Assembly: GCA_031550205.1 (NCBI GenBank)
Contig: JAVBOV010000080.1
Coordinates: 1 to 15,065 of the forward strand
DNA from: JAVBOV01 sp031550205
GTDB lineage: Bacteria; Pseudomonadota; Alphaproteobacteria; RF32; CAG-239
DNA: 15,065 bases
Direction: 5' to 3'
In this document: positions 12,365-15,065 of the stretch, piece by piece
How positions within the stretch are numbered: the first letter of the stretch is position 1
Layout of the letters: each line of letters opens with the position of its first letter
The notes under the pieces: generated by a model
What the model saw: the letters and a program-made list of their open reading frames with translations, nothing else
Databases searched by the model: none
What the model was told of the DNA's origin: nothing
Program-made: the position numbers and the translations under genes

Positions 12365-14410
12365 TTATCTCTTTGCGGCAATCTGATTTAGCGAGTTAAA
12401 GATAGGGCTGTTATTGGGACTGTTATCAATCTCAAGCGGCTTAAAGCAACCCAGTGACAAGTGTTTAACACTTTCAAGAAGCTTTGGCGCAGAGATGGTT
12501 TTGTTCGGCGTAACCAGCAATGTGTCTTCAGGAATTAAATCTGCCCACTTGCCATCTTTTTTGATTTGAGGTTTTTCATAATATACATCTTTTATGCCCT
12601 TAGAATCGTCTTTTCTAATGTATTCTCCATTCTCCATGGTAAGATTTGACAATACTCCGTCGTGTTGGGACAAATTGAAAAAATGCTCCAGCTGGTGATT
12701 GTCTTTTTCCCAGCCTTTCCACTGAATCGTGACTGCTAAATTGGGCTGATTGTTCAAGTCATCGGGGTTTGAGAAAAATTCGCCCAGACGACGCGGTATA
12801 TTATGGTGAACAGAGGCCGAGACCGTTCTTTCTGAATAGACGTTTAAGAGGTTTTCTTTTATACGGCTTGCATCTTCTGCATTGTTTTTAATTTCTGTAT
12901 AAACTTCCTTGGCAATTTCGGAGTTGTTTTTTTTGAAACTTTCCCAGCCATATTTTTCCATTAAGGACGGAATTTCTACCGGAGCCATATCTTTTTTATC
13001 AAAATAAATTTGCATATATTTTTTAAAAAGTACTGCATTGTCGTCTTTGCCTTCGCCTAAGGCATACACTAACCCTAGGGTCATATATCTACGAGTATAC
13101 GGCGAAAGCTGGCATTCCCCCTCTTTGGCTGTGGCTTTTTTTAAGATTATATCGGCAATTTTAGTGCTGGGTTTTACTTGATACTCAGCAGGTTTTTCTT
13201 TGGCAGATACAGATATTTTTTGCAGCCTTATCTTAAAGCCGTGCTTTTGCAAAGCTTCGTTCATTTCTTGCAATGATTGTTTGCTTGGAGTTTTTAGCCC
13301 GTTCAGCTCAATTTCTCTGACCTCAAACAGGTTTTTGGTGGTATCGGACATTGCCTTATAAAGGTCGGAGTTTTTATCATACCCGGCGCGCACTGAATTT
13401 TTTATCAAATCATAATACTTAGCATCTTGAACATAGTCCCAAATTTTTTTCTCATTTTCGAAAGACTTGACCAGCATAGTTTTTAATTCGTCATGATTGG
13501 TGCAGGTTTTAAGAATGTTTTCAAGCTCATTATCTGCGTTTGGTTTTGGCGCAAAGGCGGCCAAGAGCTTTTTTCCGGAAAGGTTTTGGATGTGATTTTT
13601 AACTGTTTTTTCAAGCTCAGAGAGCAGCTGCTTAATCTTTTTCTCTTCCTTAGCAATGTGCTCTTCTAAGGCATTTTTGTTTTCTTTAATTTTCTCATTG
13701 TCTGCTTTAACAGATGCTTTGCTTGCAGTCTTTTGGTTTTGCTCAGCTAACGCTTCGTTTAACAGGTTAAACCCTTCCTCGGTGTTTAGAGTATCAAAGA
13801 CTTTGCTGCCAATACCAATTCTGGTTTTGCTGCCTTTTAGCATTATTTCGACATTAACATCCGTACCGGGAATAAACCGCACAACCTTTGCACCTTTGTG
13901 CTTTTCCTTTATTCTTTCCTGTGCGGCAATAAGAATTTTTTCTACGTTTGCTTCTATCTTTGCCGAGTCGTTGATTCTCTTGACCGAGCCCATCCCTTCC
14001 ATATTTTCTTTACATGAGGCGATATCTAATAGCTTTTGCTTGATGCTCTTGACCATCGGCACTGCTTCGGAAATGTTCTCCAAGGCATTAAGAGAAGAAA
14101 TATCTATAGAAACCTTTAAGTTATCTCTGATGTCTTTGGTGATTTTGTCAAGGATTGGTTCTGAATCGGCACCGCCATAGATAGATATGCCACTTCCAAG
14201 ATAGGAAATGATGAAAGCAGTGAGCTCATCGTCAAACTTCTTATCAGGCGTTTGATTTTTGTTTGCAACAAAATGGCGCATTGATTGAACCATTGTATCA
14301 ACACGCAAAAGCTCATTGTCGGCAAGCATATCATGAAGAAACATTCTTCTGGTGGTTTCTTCCCTGATTTTCAGTGCTCTTTGTATGGTTGCATTATTAT
14401 CATTTGGCAT
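12365..14410 (-). CDS. Large cytoplasmic protein with coiled coil and HNH-like C-terminal segment, 681 residues
   Basis: No full-length family recognised. No signal peptide or membrane helix is seen. The N-terminal half is helical and Lys/Glu/Asn-rich, with a strong coiled coil at about 240-285 (NEKIKENKNALEEHIAKEEKKIK...). Residues about 534-580 read VHHNIPRRLGEFF...LNNQPNLAV...WEKDNHQLEHFF: paired His, then Asn, then two spaced His. That is the order of an HNH (beta-beta-alpha-metal) nuclease as found in colicins and polymorphic toxins. The match is by eye only. I chose the ATG at 14410 (MPNDNN) because GGAG lies 6 bases upstream; the longer start at 14443 would fall upstream of the predicted transcript. 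A 116-residue gene diverges from it with an overlapping promoter. It could be an effector or toxin, or simply a structural cytoplasmic protein. Confidence 0.75.
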   Translation of the reverse strand: MPNDNNATIQRALKIREETTRRMFLHDMLADNELLRVDTMVQSMRHFVANKNQTPDKKFDDELTAFIISYLGSGISIYGGADSEPILDKITKDIRDNLKVSIDISSLNALENISEAVPMVKSIKQKLLDIASCKENMEGMGSVKRINDSAKIEANVEKILIAAQERIKEKHKGAKVVRFIPGTDVNVEIMLKGSKTRIGIGSKVFDTLNTEEGFNLLNEALAEQNQKTASKASVKADNEKIKENKNALEEHIAKEEKKIKQLLSELEKTVKNHIQNLSGKKLLAAFAPKPNADNELENILKTCTNHDELKTMLVKSFENEKKIWDYVQDAKYYDLIKNSVRAGYDKNSDLYKAMSDTTKNLFEVREIELNGLKTPSKQSLQEMNEALQKHGFKIRLQKISVSAKEKPAEYQVKPSTKIADIILKKATAKEGECQLSPYTRRYMTLGLVYALGEGKDDNAVLFKKYMQIYFDKKDMAPVEIPSLMEKYGWESFKKNNSEIAKEVYTEIKNNAEDASRIKENLLNVYSERTVSASVHHNIPRRLGEFFSNPDDLNNQPNLAVTIQWKGWEKDNHQLEHFFNLSQHDGVLSNLTMENGEYIRKDDSKGIKDVYYEKPQIKKDGKWADLIPEDTLLVTPNKTISAPKLLESVKHLSLGCFKPLEIDNSPNNSPIFNSLNQIAAKR

Positions 14411-14446
14411 ACGACTCTCCATATAAGAGCCATTATACAACATAAA

Positions 14447-14475
14447 AGATTAAAATTATATAAAAAAGTTGACAA
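14447..14475 (-). promoter_or_regulatory. Candidate promoter of the 681-residue protein
   Basis: Minus strand: -35 TTGTCA (14470-14475), a 17-base spacer, and -10 TAATCT (14447-14452). It overlaps the -35 of the divergent promoter. A TATAAT at 14432-14437 is an alternative -10 without a good -35. Confidence 0.45.
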
Positions 14476-14497
14476 AATGAACAAAAAATGTTATCAA
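14469..14497 (+). promoter_or_regulatory. Promoter of the 116-residue protein
   Basis: Perfect -35 TTGACA (14469-14474), a 17-base spacer, and -10 TATCAA (14492-14497). The predicted start is near 14504, about 22 bases before the ATG. Confidence 0.6.
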
Positions 14498-14525
14498 GGG
14501 GTGAAATTAAAATTATATACATATT

Positions 14526-14876
14526 ATGAAAGAAAAAAAAGAGTTATTAAGCTTGAAGTTTTTCGCTGTCCGATTTGGTTTTTGCGAGGAAGATTTGAGC
14601 TATGGCGTTGCCCACATCAACGGTATAATTACACCGGTGATATTGGTGAAAAACAAACAGTTGTACATTCACATCACTGATGACTGCCTGCGACCAAAAG
14701 AACTGCCTCGCATTGTGTGTCGGCTGGAAGAATGTTCTTTTTCTATGAATGAAAGCCAATACATCTTTAAAACCAAAGACGATGTTTTTTCATTGGAGGT
14801 TAAAGATGTGGAAAAATTTTATTCCGCCAAATATTATTCGGAAGCCACCGAAAAATATGTTACAGGCTGGTTATAA
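14526..14876 (+). CDS. Hypothetical protein, 116 residues
   Basis: Not recognised. A soluble, beta-leaning protein without signal peptide or membrane span. It opens MKEKKELLSLKFFAVRFGFCEEDLSYGVAH, followed by an alternating hydrophobic stretch GIITPVILVKNKQLYIHITDDCL (strands) and a Cys-containing region PRIVCRLEECSF. It ends in a helical YYSEATEKYVTGWL. Four Cys are present, but not in a metal-binding spacing I recognise. The ATG at 14526 has no clear Shine-Dalgarno site; AAGGGG lies too far upstream (about 22 bases). A good promoter and a strong terminator frame it as a single-gene unit. It is divergent from the large HNH-like protein. If that protein were a toxin, this could be a partner, but toxin and immunity genes are normally in tandem, so this is speculation. 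Confidence 0.7.
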   Translation: MKEKKELLSLKFFAVRFGFCEEDLSYGVAHINGIITPVILVKNKQLYIHITDDCLRPKELPRIVCRLEECSFSMNESQYIFKTKDDVFSLEVKDVEKFYSAKYYSEATEKYVTGWL

Positions 14877-14879
14877 CAA

Positions 14880-14917
14880 AAAAACAGAGATTGCAAAAGC
14901 AATCTCTGTTTTTTTTC
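14880..14917. terminator. Strong intrinsic terminator between the 116-residue gene and 5S rRNA
   Basis: ACAGAGATTGC (14884-14894) pairs with GCAATCTCTGT (14899-14909) around AAAA, an 11-bp perfect stem, with an A-run on the left and a long T-run on the right. It can end the plus-strand gene and, on the minus strand, the rRNA operon. Confidence 0.94.
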
Positions 14918-14940
14918 TTTTGTGTAATGATGATTATAAG

Positions 14941-15056
14941 AACTGGCGACGACTTACTCTCCCGTGACTTAAGTCAAAGTACCATTAGCGCGTGGAGGTT
15001 TCACTTTCGAGTTCGGTATGGGATCGAGTGTATCACTCCAGCTATAGCCACCAGTT
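14941..15056 (-). rRNA. rrf: 5S ribosomal RNA
   Basis: Read on the minus strand it starts AACTGGTGGCTATAGC and contains the landmark GATCCCATACCGAACTCG and GTGAAACC..GCGCTAATGGTACT stretches. It ends GTCGTCGCCAGTT, which pairs with the start to form helix I. It is about 116 bases and is the last gene of a minus-strand rRNA operon; 23S should lie beyond the right edge. The terminator at 14880-14917 follows. Confidence 0.97.
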
Positions 15057-15065
15057 CATATAAGC

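Noticed and set aside
13656..14180. 174-codon hydrophobic-looking frame on the plus strand
   Set aside because: It is antisense to the Lys/Glu-rich coiled-coil gene; such antisense frames read as Leu/Phe/Ser-rich by codon complementarity.

Overview
The window looks like a piece of the chromosome of a low-GC alphaproteobacterium, probably host-associated. This rests on the SecF C-terminus, a CspA-type cold-shock protein, a sigma-54-type promoter and a genome littered with short palindromic repeats ending in CAATGACG, similar in style to those of Rickettsiales and gut-dwelling Rhodospirillales-like clades. The placement is inference; no species can be named from the sequence alone.

Left part (1-2076): the 3' end of secF, then an unrecognised 117-residue protein. 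A terminator shared by both strands follows, then two small secreted proteins on the minus strand, each with its own very similar promoter. From about 1720 to 2050 there is no gene, only repeat elements: a CAATGACG-type palindrome and a 139-bp element with 18-bp terminal inverted repeats.

Middle (2077-6345): a gpsA-like glycerol-3-phosphate dehydrogenase is closely followed by a membrane-anchored coiled-coil protein that has a palindromic repeat inserted in frame. Next come more repeats, a tRNA-Val(GAC) on the minus strand, and a roughly 180-nt structured RNA with its own promoter and terminator that I cannot assign to a known family. A short surface-glycan cluster follows: a GT2 glycosyltransferase, a 20-codon remnant of what looks like a GT32 glycosyltransferase, and an FkbM methyltransferase.

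Right-middle (6386-9394): an N-formylglutamate amidohydrolase-family protein; a secreted lytic transglycosylase behind a near-perfect sigma-54 promoter; a double-hotdog acyl-ACP thioesterase; and a 48-residue single-span membrane protein on the other strand.

Right part (9480-15056), mostly minus strand: a cold-shock protein with a hairpin-bearing leader; a lemA-DUF2207 operon; and a 681-residue cytoplasmic, partly coiled-coil protein with an HNH-nuclease-like segment near its C-terminus. The last of these is divergently transcribed from an unknown 116-residue protein, and their promoters overlap. The window ends in the 5S rRNA of a minus-strand rRNA operon whose 23S would lie beyond the right edge. 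Almost every transcription unit ends in a clear intrinsic terminator, so most genes here are expressed singly or in pairs.
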